Translations under genes and position numbers: made by a program
DNA from: Auraticoccus monumenti
Lineage (GTDB): Bacteria > Actinomycetota > Actinomycetes > Propionibacteriales > Propionibacteriaceae
Direction: 5' to 3'
Assembly (NCBI RefSeq): GCF_900101785.1
Contig: NZ_LT629688.1
Coordinates: 3,534,001-3,598,000 of the forward strand
DNA length: 64,000 nucleotides
The notes under the pieces: generated by a model
What the model was told of the DNA's origin: nothing
The model's database searches: none
What the model saw: the letters and a program-made list of their open reading frames with translations, nothing else
Shown: positions 30,649 through 39,895 of the stretch, piece after piece
Numbering within the stretch: position 1 is the stretch's first letter
Layout of the letters: each line of letters opens with the position of its first letter

Positions 30649-31644
30649 TCAAGTGCGCTCGGGCTTGGGGGCGCGCGAGAGGAGCAGCCGGAGGGCCTCG
30701 GGCGGGGTGAGGGCCCCGTTGACCACCCGCTGCACCCCGGTGACGATCGGCATGTCGACCCCGTGGGTGCGGGCCAGGTCGGCGATGGACTCGCAGGACT
30801 TGACGCCCTCGGCCACGCCCTGGCTGACCGCGGTGGCCTCCTCGACCCCCAGCCCGCGGCCCAGGTGCTCCCCGAAGGTGCGGTTGCGCGACAGCGGGGA
30901 CATGCAGGTGGCGGCCAGGTCACCCATCCCGGCGAGCCCGGCGAAGGTGTGCGGGTCCGCACCCATCGCCTCCCCCAGCCGCGCCGTCTCGGCCAGGCCC
31001 CGGGTCATCACCGAGGCCATGGCGTTCGCGCCGTAGCCCAGCCCCGAACCCATCCCGACCGCCAGCGCGATCACGTTCTTGGTGGCCCCGGCCAGCTCGC
31101 AGCCCAGGACGTCGCCGTTGGTGTAGGGCCGGAAGGTGGGGCTGTGGCAGACGGTCTGGAGCCGCAGCGCGGTGGCCTCGGCGGCGGCGGCCACCACGGC
31201 GGCGGCGGGCTGGCGCTCGGCGATCTCGCGGGCCAGGTTCGGTCCGGTGACGATCCCGATCCGCTCCGGGTGCACCGCCCCGGCCTCGGCGATCACCTGG
31301 CTCATCCGCTGGTCGGTGCCGAGCTCGATCCCCTTGGCCAGGCTGACCACCAGCGCCGACGCCGGCAGCCGCCAGCCGCGGAGGGACTCCCGCAGCCGCT
31401 GGGAGGGCACCGCGAGCACCACGACCTCGGCGCCGTCGAGGGCCTCGACCGGGTCGCTGGTGGCCCGCACGGCGGCGGGCAGCTCCACGTCGCTGAGGTA
31501 GCCGGGGTTGCGGGAGGTCCGGTTGACCCCCTCGGCCACCTCGGGCCGGCGCGCCCACAGCACCACCTCGCTGCCCGCGTCGGCCAGCACCAGGGAGAAG
31601 GCGGTGCCCCAGGCACCGGCACCCATCACGCTCACCCGGGTCAT
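30649..31644 (-). CDS. gpsA: glycerol-3-phosphate dehydrogenase (NAD(P)+)
   Basis: Reduces dihydroxyacetone phosphate to glycerol-3-phosphate for phospholipid synthesis; 331 aa. The dinucleotide-binding GxGxWG motif is GAGAWGTAF at residues 8-16. Family segments SLAKGIE, TGPNLAREIA and CELAGATKNVIALAVGMGSGLGYGANAMA with the catalytic Lys are all present. GAGGAG lies five bases before the ATG, which itself overlaps the plsC stop (ATGA). Product feeds the acyltransferase encoded just upstream. Confidence 0.95.
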   Translation of the reverse strand: MTRVSVMGAGAWGTAFSLVLADAGSEVVLWARRPEVAEGVNRTSRNPGYLSDVELPAAVRATSDPVEALDGAEVVVLAVPSQRLRESLRGWRLPASALVVSLAKGIELGTDQRMSQVIAEAGAVHPERIGIVTGPNLAREIAERQPAAAVVAAAAEATALRLQTVCHSPTFRPYTNGDVLGCELAGATKNVIALAVGMGSGLGYGANAMASVMTRGLAETARLGEAMGADPHTFAGLAGMGDLAATCMSPLSRNRTFGEHLGRGLGVEEATAVSQGVAEGVKSCESIADLARTHGVDMPIVTGVQRVVNGALTPPEALRLLLSRAPKPERT

Positions 31645-32501
31645 CTGGTCTCCTCCTCGTGCCGGCCGGGTCCGGCCTGGTCGTCGTGCTGCTCGGGGCC
31701 GGCCGGGTCGGTGACCCCGCCCGGCACGGACGGTGCGACCCGGCGTCCCAGCTCCAGGTCCCAGCGACCGGCCGGCGGCACCTGCTGGCGCAGCTCGGCC
31801 ACCAGCGCGGTGATCGCGGTGGCGATGCGCTCGGTCGCCTCCCGCACCACCTCCTCGTCCAGCGGGCGGGCACGCAGGTCGTCCAGGGGCACCGGCGGCC
31901 CGGCCACCACCCGCGAGACGGGGCGGCGCCAGACCCGGGGGAAGGTCAGCCTCCGGCCGGGCATCAGCTCCTGGACGCCCCACTGGCCGACCGGCACCAC
32001 CGGGCAGCCGGTGGCCAGGGCGATCCGCGCCGCCCCCGAGCGCAGCCGCATCGGCCAGCCGTCCGGGTCGGCGGTGATGGTGCCCTCGGGGTAGATGCTG
32101 ACCAGCCGCCCCTCCTGCACCGCCCGCTGCGCGGCCAGCACGGCCTCGCGGGCCCGGTCGGTGCCGCGGTCGACCCGGATCTGGCCGGCGGAGCGGGCGA
32201 TCCGGCCGACCACCGGAGCGTCGAACAGCTCGGCCTTGGCCATGAAGCGCGGCCAGCGACCGGACCAGGCGATGAAGTGGCCGTAGCTGAGGAAGTCGGC
32301 GTTGGAGATGTGGTTGACCACCACCACCCCCCCGCCGGTGGCCGGGACGCGCTCGAGGTGACGCCAGTCGGGTCGGGTCAGGTGGCGCATCAGCCAGCCC
32401 AGCACGGCGACGCAGCGGTGGATGAACGGCTCCGGCGGGTCCCTCATCACGCTCGCCAGCGGTCGGCGGGCGAGGGCCGCGGAGGCGTCCAGGGTGTCCA
32501 T
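31641..32501 (-). CDS. plsC: 1-acyl-sn-glycerol-3-phosphate acyltransferase family protein
   Basis: Membrane-associated PlsC-type acyltransferase, 286 aa. The catalytic H-x4-D is NHISNAD near residues 67-73, and the substrate motif is YPEGTIT near 147-153, with FMAKAELF between. A hydrophobic helix near 30-45 is likely the membrane anchor. The last 50 residues are low-complexity, acidic and Pro-rich. I choose the ATG 32499-32501: TAGGGT lies seven bases upstream (32509-32514), as for other leaderless starts here, and an in-frame GTG at 32510 falls inside that box. The gene is divergent from cofC, and the two -10 boxes are 15 bases apart. Confidence 0.9.
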   Translation of the reverse strand: MDTLDASAALARRPLASVMRDPPEPFIHRCVAVLGWLMRHLTRPDWRHLERVPATGGGVVVVNHISNADFLSYGHFIAWSGRWPRFMAKAELFDAPVVGRIARSAGQIRVDRGTDRAREAVLAAQRAVQEGRLVSIYPEGTITADPDGWPMRLRSGAARIALATGCPVVPVGQWGVQELMPGRRLTFPRVWRRPVSRVVAGPPVPLDDLRARPLDEEVVREATERIATAITALVAELRQQVPPAGRWDLELGRRVAPSVPGGVTDPAGPEQHDDQAGPGRHEEETR

Positions 32502-32508
32502 CGGCGTC

Positions 32509-32535
32509 ACCCTACCGGCGCGCTGCGGATAGGTT
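32509..32535. promoter_or_regulatory. divergent leaderless promoters of plsC and cofC
   Basis: TAGGGT on the minus strand (32514-32509) is seven bases before the plsC ATG, and TAGGTT on the plus strand (32530-32535) is six bases before the cofC GTG. The whole intergenic region is only 40 bases, so the two promoters must occlude each other. Confidence 0.6.
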
Positions 32536-32541
32536 CGCCGG

Positions 32542-33171
32542 GTGCAGGGGCAAGCGGAGCAGGTGGCGGCCGTGGTCGCGGTGAAGGCGTGGTCGCGGGC
32601 CAAGAGCCGCCTGGACGCGCTGCCCGCCGAGCGGCGCTCCGGGCTGGCGGCCGCGATGGCCCTGGACACCTGCCTGGCCCTGACCGGCGCCGGGCTGCGG
32701 CTGCTGGTGGTCACCGACGAGCCGCTGCTGCCGGCGCGCTGGTCCGCGGCGGGGGTGCCGGTGGAGGTGCTGGGCGACCCGGGGACGGATCTCAACGGCG
32801 CGCTCACCGCGGGGGACGCCGAGCTGCGTCGCACCGGCGCCTCCACGGTGCTGGCGGTGGTCGCCGACCTCCCCTGCCTGGTGCCCGCCGCGGTGTCGGG
32901 TCTGCTCGCCGCCGCCGGTGCCGGACGGGGACGCTGGTTCGTGCCCGACAGCACCGGGGTGGGCACCACGGTGCTGCTGGCCCGGGACCGGGAGCTCGAG
33001 CCGCGGTTCGAGGGTGCTTCGGCCGACCGCCACCGACGCAGCGGCGCACAGCCCCTGGCCGCCCCGGCCGGGGTGCGTCGCGACGTCGACGACGAGGTCT
33101 CGCTGGAGCGGGCGCTGGAGCTCGGGGTCGGGGCGCACACCGCGGCCTGGGCCGCGGACCGGCCGGGCTGA
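32542..33171 (+). CDS. cofC: 2-phospho-L-lactate / phosphoenolpyruvate guanylyltransferase
   Basis: Nucleotidyltransferase of coenzyme F420 synthesis (CofC; FbiD in mycobacteria), 209 aa. The Rossmann-like N-terminus has VAVKAWSRAKSRL (family pattern VPxKPxxxAKSRL), followed by RLLVVTDEP, GLNGAL-like DLNGALTAGDAEL and VVADLPCLVP with the metal-binding Asp. GVGTTVLL near 137-145 corresponds to the GTxxL substrate loop. It is a leaderless GTG start with TAGGTT six bases upstream. No other F420 gene is in the window. This position next to gpsA-ddl is usual in actinobacteria. Confidence 0.92.
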   Translation: MQGQAEQVAAVVAVKAWSRAKSRLDALPAERRSGLAAAMALDTCLALTGAGLRLLVVTDEPLLPARWSAAGVPVEVLGDPGTDLNGALTAGDAELRRTGASTVLAVVADLPCLVPAAVSGLLAAAGAGRGRWFVPDSTGVGTTVLLARDRELEPRFEGASADRHRRSGAQPLAAPAGVRRDVDDEVSLERALELGVGAHTAAWAADRPG

Positions 33172-33183
33172 CCCGGGCCGGTC
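33157..33183. terminator. hairpin between convergent cofC and leuD
   Basis: GACCGGCC-GGG pairs with CCCGGGCCGGTC (one bulged base) around a loop that holds the cofC stop. It could terminate both converging genes; no U-tract. Confidence 0.4.
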
Positions 33184-33201
33184 AGCCGGTCGGGTGCGGG
33201 C

Positions 33202-33807
33202 TCAGCCGGCGGTGCGGGCCGGGAGGGTGAGGGGCCTGAACGCCGGGCGGCTGGCCTCGAAGGCGGTGATGTCGGTCTCGCTGCGCAGGGTGAGGGCGAT
33301 GTCGTCCAGTCCCTCCATCAGACGCCACCGCGTGTAGTCGTCGATCGAGAAGTCGACCGACAGCGCGCCGGCGGTGACCTGACGGGCTCCGAGGTCGACG
33401 GTGAGGGCCAGCGCGGGGTCGGCCTCGATGGCGTCCCACAGCCGCTCGACGTCGCCCTGGTCGACCACGGCGACGAGCAGCCCGGACTTGCCGGAGTTGG
33501 AGCGGAAGATGTCACCGAACCGGGAGCCGATGATCACCTTGAAGCCGTAGTTCTGCAGGGCCCAGACCGCGTGCTCGCGGGAGGAGCCGGTGCCGAAGTC
33601 GGGGCCGGCGACGAGGATGTCCGCCCCGGAGTGCTCGGGCCGGTTGAGCACGAAGTCCGGGTCGTTGCGCCAGGCGGCGAACAGCCCGTCCTCGAAGCCG
33701 GAGCGGGTGACCCGCTTGAGGTACACCGCCGGGATGATCTGGTCGGTGTCGACGTTGCTGCGGCGCAGCGGCAGCGCGGTGCCGGTGTGGGTGGTGAAGG
33801 CGTCCAT
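33202..33807 (-). CDS. leuD: 3-isopropylmalate dehydratase small subunit
   Basis: Small subunit of isopropylmalate isomerase (leucine) that also serves the citramalate route to isoleucine; 201 aa. Visible motifs are [17 protein letters not shown] near 14-30, [17 protein letters not shown] near 67-83 and [17 protein letters not shown] near 93-110. The ATG at 33805-33807 lies 14 bases after the leuC stop. The reading frame is open far into leuC in the same frame by chance, but homology starts here. Confidence 0.96.
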   Translation of the reverse strand: MDAFTTHTGTALPLRRSNVDTDQIIPAVYLKRVTRSGFEDGLFAAWRNDPDFVLNRPEHSGADILVAGPDFGTGSSREHAVWALQNYGFKVIIGSRFGDIFRSNSGKSGLLVAVVDQGDVERLWDAIEADPALALTVDLGARQVTAGALSVDFSIDDYTRWRLMEGLDDIALTLRSETDITAFEASRPAFRPLTLPARTAG

Positions 33808-33821
33808 GGTTCTCCCCGGTC

Positions 33822-35219
<1,398 letters not shown>

Positions 35220-35310
35220 CAGCCCACTTCACTTCCTCGTCCGCGGGACGCGGTGCGCGCCCCTCCCTGGTGACCGCCCCACCCTGCTCCAGCAGGGGTC
35301 GGCAGCCGAT

Positions 35311-35345
35311 TTGCATATCAGCATGCGAGACAGCAGTATCAGTAC
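35311..35345. promoter_or_regulatory. overlapping divergent promoters and possible operator, leuC / IclR regulator
   Basis: CAGTAT (35334-35339, plus) is six bases before the regulator's ATG. GATACT on the minus strand occupies 35340-35335, so the two -10 boxes share five base pairs. An imperfect dyad TTGCAT-N6-ATGCGA (35311-35328) lies just downstream on the leuC side and could be the regulator's site. Confidence 0.45.
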
Positions 35346-36071
35346 ATGGACAACTCTAGCGGAGTCGGCGTGCTCGACAAGGCGGCGGCTGTGCTCAGCG
35401 CCCTCGAGACCGGCCCCACCACGCTGGCCGGTCTGGTGACCGCCACCGGTCTGGCCCGACCCACCGCCCACCGCCTCGCGGTGGCCCTGGAGCACCACCG
35501 CCTGGTCAGCCGCGACCTGCAGGGGCGCTTCGTGCTCGGTCCCCGGCTCGCCGAGCTCGCCTCGGCCGCCGGCGAGGACCGTCTGCTGGCCACCGCCGGG
35601 CCCGTCCTGGCCCGGTTGCGCGACATCACCGGTGAGTCCGCGCAGCTGTTCCGCCGCCAGGGCGACCTCCGCATCTGCGTGGCCGCGGCCGAGCGCACCT
35701 CCGGGCTGCGCGACTCCGTCCCGGTGGGGTCGCAGCTCACCATGTCGGCCGGCTCGGCCGCCCAGGTCCTGCTGGCCTGGGAGGAGCCGGACCGGATGCA
35801 GCGCGGGCTCCGCGGCTCCCTCTTCTCCGCCGTGGCGCTGGCCTCGGTCCGCCGGCGCGGCTGGGCCCAGTCGGTCGGCGAGCGCGAGGCCGGGGTCGCC
35901 TCGGTGTCCGCGCCGGTGCGCTCCCCCTCGGGCAAGGTGATCGCGGCGGTCAGCGTCTCCGGTCCGATCGAGCGGCTCTCCCGCCAGCCCGGCCGGATGC
36001 ACGCCCCGGCCGTGATGGCCGCCGCCGAGCGGCTGTCGGAGGTCCTGCGGCGCAGCGGCCAGGAGGGCTGA
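35346..36071 (+). CDS. ndgR: IclR-family regulator of leucine genes (NdgR/LtbR-like)
   Basis: A 241-residue IclR-family protein. The N-terminal winged helix (about 10-65) has GPTTLAGLVTATGLARPTAHRLAVALEHHRLVSRD-type helices, and the C-terminal effector domain spans about 80-235. In actinobacteria the IclR protein encoded divergently from leuCD (NdgR, AreB or LtbR) controls leuCD and other amino-acid genes; the gene position here is identical, so I use that name by analogy. The leaderless start has CAGTAT six bases before the ATG. Effector is not readable from sequence. Confidence 0.88.
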   Translation: MDNSSGVGVLDKAAAVLSALETGPTTLAGLVTATGLARPTAHRLAVALEHHRLVSRDLQGRFVLGPRLAELASAAGEDRLLATAGPVLARLRDITGESAQLFRRQGDLRICVAAAERTSGLRDSVPVGSQLTMSAGSAAQVLLAWEEPDRMQRGLRGSLFSAVALASVRRRGWAQSVGEREAGVASVSAPVRSPSGKVIAAVSVSGPIERLSRQPGRMHAPAVMAAAERLSEVLRRSGQEG

Positions 36072-36135
36072 GCCGAGGGGGCCCCGGCGGCGGCGCCCGG
36101 GAGCCCCACGGCCGCCTCGAAGCACCCTGGAACAC

Positions 36136-36168
36136 AGCGAGACCCCCTCCGGTGGAGGGGGTCTCGCT
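36136..36168. terminator. bidirectional terminator between regulator and tRNA genes
   Basis: A perfect 15-base-pair stem (AGCGAGACCCCCTCC and its complement) with a 3-base loop, placed between the regulator stop and the 3' end of tRNA-Glu. It can end both transcripts. Confidence 0.85.
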
Positions 36169-36173
36169 CGCTG

Positions 36174-36246
36174 TAGCCCCGACGGGATTCGAACCCGCGC
36201 TACCGCCTTGAGAGGGCGGCGTGCTAGGCCGCTACACAACGGGGCC
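36174..36246 (-). tRNA. tRNA-Glu (CTC)
   Basis: A 73-nucleotide cloverleaf on the minus strand. The 7-base acceptor stem pairs GGCCCCG with CGGGGCT, followed by discriminator A. The anticodon stem CCGCC/GGCGG holds the loop CTCTCAA, giving anticodon CTC for Glu. The T arm carries GGTTCGAATCC. CCA is not encoded. Confidence 0.95.
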
Positions 36247-36320
36247 CTAGCTGTCACCGTCATCCGGCGACCGGTGGAGACTACCAGCGGCGGCCGTGAC
36301 CGGCCAGTCGGTGTCTCCAG

Positions 36321-36392
36321 CTGGGGTACTAGGACTCGAACCTAGACTAACTGAACCAGAATCAGTCGGGCTGCCAATTACCCTATACCCCA
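36321..36392 (-). tRNA. tRNA-Gln (CTG)
   Basis: A 72-nucleotide cloverleaf on the minus strand. Acceptor TGGGGTA pairs with TACCCCA, discriminator G. The anticodon stem ACTGA/TCAGT holds loop TTCTGGT, giving anticodon CTG for Gln. The T arm has GGTTCGAGTCC. It lies upstream of tRNA-Glu by 74 bases, close to gltX, which in actinobacteria usually charges both (a frequent neighbourhood). Confidence 0.95.
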
Positions 36393-36458
36393 AGGCTTTT
36401 CTGCTGCTCCGCTCAGCGGGGCAACGACGTCAAACTCTAGACCATCCGGGCACGTGGC

Positions 36459-37391
36459 TCAAACCGGGCGCGCCGGAGCCGTCGGGGTCACGGTGTGCAG
36501 GGCCATCCGCCGGCCCACCAGCCAGGCCAGCACCGCGAAGAGCGCGAAGCCGGTGACGTCCAGCACCGCCTGCAGCGGCCCGACCTCCTGCAGGGCCCTG
36601 GCCTGGGCGACCGAGCTGGTCAGCGCGGCCAGACCGAAGGCCAGCAGGTTGTTCACCACGTGCGCGGCGCAGGCCGCCTCCAGACCCCCGGTGCGCCACA
36701 CCAGCACCCCGGCGACGATCCCGAAGGCGAACCGGTCCAGGAACAGCCACACGTTCTGGCTGCCGTGGAAGAGGGCGAAGACCAGCGCCGAACCGACCAC
36801 GCCGAACCAGGGGCTGGCCACCACCGACCCCAGCGCCTGCAGCAGGTAGCCGCGGAACAGGACCTCCTCCGCCACGGCCTGCAACGGCCCGGTCAGCACG
36901 ATCACCACCAGGAAGCCGGCAACGCCCGGCTGCGGCTGCCAGGTCAGCGGGGTCCCCTCGGCCAGGGTGGAGAGGGCGAAGACGGCCAGCAGCGCCGGCG
37001 GGGCGACCAGCAGGCAGGCCAGGAGGTAGCGCCACCGCACGGCTCCCAGCACCGAGACCAGCCAGCGCGGGGAGCGGCGGTGCACCAGCAGCACCACCAG
37101 CGCGGCCACCGGGACCGCGGCGGCCAGACCCAGGTTGGAGGCCACCAGCCCGGCCGGGACCTCGGCCCGGGCGGCTGCGGCGGCGAGGACCGCGTAGGGC
37201 TCCGCGCGGCCCCCCAGCACCCAGGCCAGGGACACCACCAGCGGGCTCACCACCCCGGCCAGCAGGACGAACAGGGCGATCGCCACCGGAGCCCCGACCA
37301 GGCCACGCCACCGGGCACCGTCCTCGGCCAGCAGCCGGGGGTAGCCGGTCCCGGCGTCCGGGCGGAGGACCGGGACCGGCCCCGGGATCAC
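36459..37391 (-). CDS. CPBP family intramembrane metalloprotease
   Basis: A 310-residue multi-pass membrane protein of the CAAX protease/bacteriocin-processing (Abi) family. The catalytic motifs are EE-x3-R in AEEVLFRGYLLQ near 195-206, F-x3-H in FALFHGSQN near 232 and H-x3-N in AHVVNNLLAF near 270. About eight hydrophobic helices are visible. I start at the GTG 37389-37391, which overlaps the gltX stop as GTGA; any longer reading is antisense to nothing useful and lies within gltX. Substrate unknown. Third gene of a coupled FAH-gltX-CPBP set. Confidence 0.88.
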   Translation of the reverse strand: MIPGPVPVLRPDAGTGYPRLLAEDGARWRGLVGAPVAIALFVLLAGVVSPLVVSLAWVLGGRAEPYAVLAAAAARAEVPAGLVASNLGLAAAVPVAALVVLLVHRRSPRWLVSVLGAVRWRYLLACLLVAPPALLAVFALSTLAEGTPLTWQPQPGVAGFLVVIVLTGPLQAVAEEVLFRGYLLQALGSVVASPWFGVVGSALVFALFHGSQNVWLFLDRFAFGIVAGVLVWRTGGLEAACAAHVVNNLLAFGLAALTSSVAQARALQEVGPLQAVLDVTGFALFAVLAWLVGRRMALHTVTPTAPARPV

Positions 37392-38974
37392 ACCGGGCCC
37401 GGGGCGTCCGGACCGGCGGCGGGAGGCGCCTCGGGGGAGCCGTCCTGCAGGGAGGCCACGGCCCGCTGCAGCCGCAGCATCGACGACGTCCGCCCCAGCA
37501 GCTCCATCGACTCGAAGAGCGGCGGGGAGATGCGGCGTCCGGTGATGGCGATCCGGAGGGGGGCGAAGGCGAACTTGGGCTTGATGCCCAGACCCTCGAC
37601 CAGCGCCTCCCGGAGCGCCGCCTGGATGTGCTCGTGCTCCCACTCACGCAGCTCGGCCAGCACGGCGACGGAGTGCTGCAGCACCGCGGCGTCGTCGGGC
37701 TTGCTGCCCAGCCCCGCCGCCGGGTCGATCTCCAGCGCGTCGTCGTCGGTGAACAGGAAGCCGGCCATGGGGACGATCTCGGCCAGCGTGGTCACCCGCT
37801 CCCGGACCAGGGGCACCACGCCGGTCAGCCGGTCGCGCTGCTCCCCGGTCAGGGGCTCGGCCACCATCCCGGCGGCGGCCAGGAACGGGACCAGCTGCTC
37901 GGCCAGCTCCTCCTCGTCGAGCCTGCGGAGGTGGTCGGCGTTGATCGCCTCGCACTTCTTCGGGTCGAACCGGGCCGGGTTGGCGTTCACCTTCGTGATG
38001 TCGAAGGCGGCGACCATCTCCTCCAGGGTGAAGACGTCGCGGTCCTCGGCGATCCCCCAGCCCAGCAGGGCCAGGTAGTTGAGCAGGCCCTCGGGCAGGA
38101 AGCCACGCTGGCGGTACTCCAGCAGGCCCGAACCCGCGTCGCGCTTGGAGAGCTTCTTGTTGCCCTCCCCCATCACGTAGGGCAGGTGCCCGAACCGGGG
38201 CAGCCGCCCGGGGCCGATGCCGAGCTGGGCCAGGGCCCCGTGCAGCACCAGCTGGCGCGGGGTGGAGGACAGCAGGTCCTCCCCGCGCAGCACGTGGGTG
38301 ATGCCCATCAGGGCGTCGTCGACGGGTGTGGCCAGGGTGTACAGCGCGGCGCCGTTGGCCCGCACGATCACGTAGTCCGGGACGTGGGCGCCGTCGAAGG
38401 AGATCTCGCCGCGGATCAGGTCGTCGAAGGCGATCTCGCCGTCGGGGACGCGGATGCGGGTGACGGCCTCACGACCCTCGGCGCGGAAGGCGGCGACCTG
38501 CTGCTCGTCGAGGTCGCGGCAGAAGCCGTCGTAGCCCGAGGGTGCGCCCTTGGGACGCCCGGCGGCGCGGGCGTCCTGCTCCTCCTTGGTGCAGAAGCAC
38601 AGGTAGGCGTGACCGCCCTCGAGCAGCCGGCGGGCGACGTCGGCGTAGGTGCCGGCGCGCTCGGACTGCAGGTAGGGGCCGGAGTCGCCACCGACCTCGG
38701 GGCCCTCGTCCCACTCCAGGCCCAGCCAGCGCAGCGAGTCGATCACGCCGCGGTAGGACTCCTCGGTGGAGCGGGCCGCGTCGGTGTCCTCGATCCGCAG
38801 CACGAAGGTGCCGCCGTGGTGGCGGGCGAAGGCGTAGTTGTACAGCGCGCTGCGGACGGCGCCGACGTGCAGGTTGCCGGTCGGCGAGGGTGGGAAGCGG
38901 ACCCGCACCTGGGACGGCTCGAGGTCGCCCAGGACGGGGTCGACGGCGGGCGCGGGGGTGGTGCTCTGGCTCAC
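37388..38974 (-). CDS. gltX: glutamate-tRNA ligase
   Basis: Class I aminoacyl-tRNA synthetase, 528 aa, probably non-discriminating so that it also loads tRNA-Gln, both of whose substrates' genes lie 1 kb away. The HIGH-type motif is PPSPTGNLHVGAV near 33-45 and the KMSKS-type motif KKLSKRDAGSG near 270. The GTG start at 38972-38974 has GAGGAGG seven bases upstream and overlaps the stop of the FAH gene by four bases (GTGA). Longer reading upstream is in the FAH gene and not homologous. Confidence 0.95.
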   Translation of the reverse strand: MSQSTTPAPAVDPVLGDLEPSQVRVRFPPSPTGNLHVGAVRSALYNYAFARHHGGTFVLRIEDTDAARSTEESYRGVIDSLRWLGLEWDEGPEVGGDSGPYLQSERAGTYADVARRLLEGGHAYLCFCTKEEQDARAAGRPKGAPSGYDGFCRDLDEQQVAAFRAEGREAVTRIRVPDGEIAFDDLIRGEISFDGAHVPDYVIVRANGAALYTLATPVDDALMGITHVLRGEDLLSSTPRQLVLHGALAQLGIGPGRLPRFGHLPYVMGEGNKKLSKRDAGSGLLEYRQRGFLPEGLLNYLALLGWGIAEDRDVFTLEEMVAAFDITKVNANPARFDPKKCEAINADHLRRLDEEELAEQLVPFLAAAGMVAEPLTGEQRDRLTGVVPLVRERVTTLAEIVPMAGFLFTDDDALEIDPAAGLGSKPDDAAVLQHSVAVLAELREWEHEHIQAALREALVEGLGIKPKFAFAPLRIAITGRRISPPLFESMELLGRTSSMLRLQRAVASLQDGSPEAPPAAGPDAPGPV

Positions 38975-39831
38975 GCGGGATCCTCCTCGCTGGTGTCGGT
39001 GCCGGGTCCGGCATCGGTGGCGGGGCCGACGGCGTCGGCGGAGGCCACGGTGTTGGTCAGGGTGCCGATACCGGCGATGGTGACGCTGACCTCCTGGCCG
39101 GGCTGCATCCGCCCGACCCCGGCCGGGGTCCCGGTCAGGATGACGTCGCCGGGGAGCAGGGTGGTGAAGGAGGTGACCCACTCGATCAGCGCCGGGATCG
39201 GGTGCACCATCAGCGAGGTGGAGCCGTCCTGCTTGACCTCGCCGTCGAGGGTGGTGGTGATCTGCAGGTCACCGGCCTCCTCGAGGGTGAGGTGGGTGAC
39301 CATCCACGGACCCAGCGGGCAGAAGGTGTCGTAGCCCTTGGCCCGGGCCCACTGGCCGTCGCTCTTCTGCAGGTCGCGGGCGGTGACGTCGTTGGCGATG
39401 GTGTAGCCGAAGATGACGTCGGCCGCGCGCGAGGCCGGCACCTCCCGGCAGATCCGCCCGATCACCACGGCCAGCTCGCCCTCGTAGCTGAGCAGCTCGG
39501 TCGTGGGCGGGTGCACCACCTGGTCCTCCGGACCGATCACCGAGGTGTTCGGCTTGAGGAAGATCAGCGGGTCCCCGGGGACCTCGTTGCCGAGCTCGGC
39601 GGCGTGGGCGGCGAAGTTGCGACCCACCCCGACCACCTTGCTGCGGGGGATGACGGGGGCCAGAAGCCGGACGGCGGCCAGCTCGTGGCGGACCCCGGTG
39701 AGCTGGACCGGACCGGCCAGCGGGTCACCGGTGAGGGCGGCCACGGTCTCGGGGTGCTGTCCCCCGTCCTCGGCCAGCTCGACCACCCCGTAGCGGGGGT
39801 CTCCGTCAGCGGCGAAACGTGCGATGCGCAT
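38971..39831 (-). CDS. fumarylacetoacetate hydrolase family protein
   Basis: A 286-residue FAH-fold enzyme, likely a hydrolase, isomerase or oxaloacetate decarboxylase acting on a beta-dicarbonyl acid. It has the family segments GRNFAAHAAELGNEVP near 92, FLKPNTSVIGPEDQV near 110, SYEGELAVVIGR with metal-binding Glu residues near 138, GYTIANDVTARDLQ near 165 and LTGTPAGVG near 250. The ATG 39829-39831 has AAAGG about ten bases upstream, and TAGGGT lies about 22 bases upstream as a possible -10. It leads a coupled set with gltX. The true substrate cannot be told. Confidence 0.9.
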   Translation of the reverse strand: MRIARFAADGDPRYGVVELAEDGGQHPETVAALTGDPLAGPVQLTGVRHELAAVRLLAPVIPRSKVVGVGRNFAAHAAELGNEVPGDPLIFLKPNTSVIGPEDQVVHPPTTELLSYEGELAVVIGRICREVPASRAADVIFGYTIANDVTARDLQKSDGQWARAKGYDTFCPLGPWMVTHLTLEEAGDLQITTTLDGEVKQDGSTSLMVHPIPALIEWVTSFTTLLPGDVILTGTPAGVGRMQPGQEVSVTIAGIGTLTNTVASADAVGPATDAGPGTDTSEEDPA

Positions 39832-39895
39832 GTGTTGGACCTTTCGACTCCCGCTCACCCTAGCCAGGCGGCCTCGGTGCGCCATACTCCCGGGC

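Noticed and set aside
32502-32510. GTG at 32510 as start of plsC
   Set aside because: It overlaps the -10 box TAGGGT; the ATG at 32501 is seven bases after that box.
35235-35324. Minus-strand ORF starting MLICKSAADPCW as a leucine leader peptide for leuC
   Set aside because: Only one Leu and one Ile are at its beginning, it has 31 codons with no terminator hairpin and T-run after it, so it is not a convincing leader.
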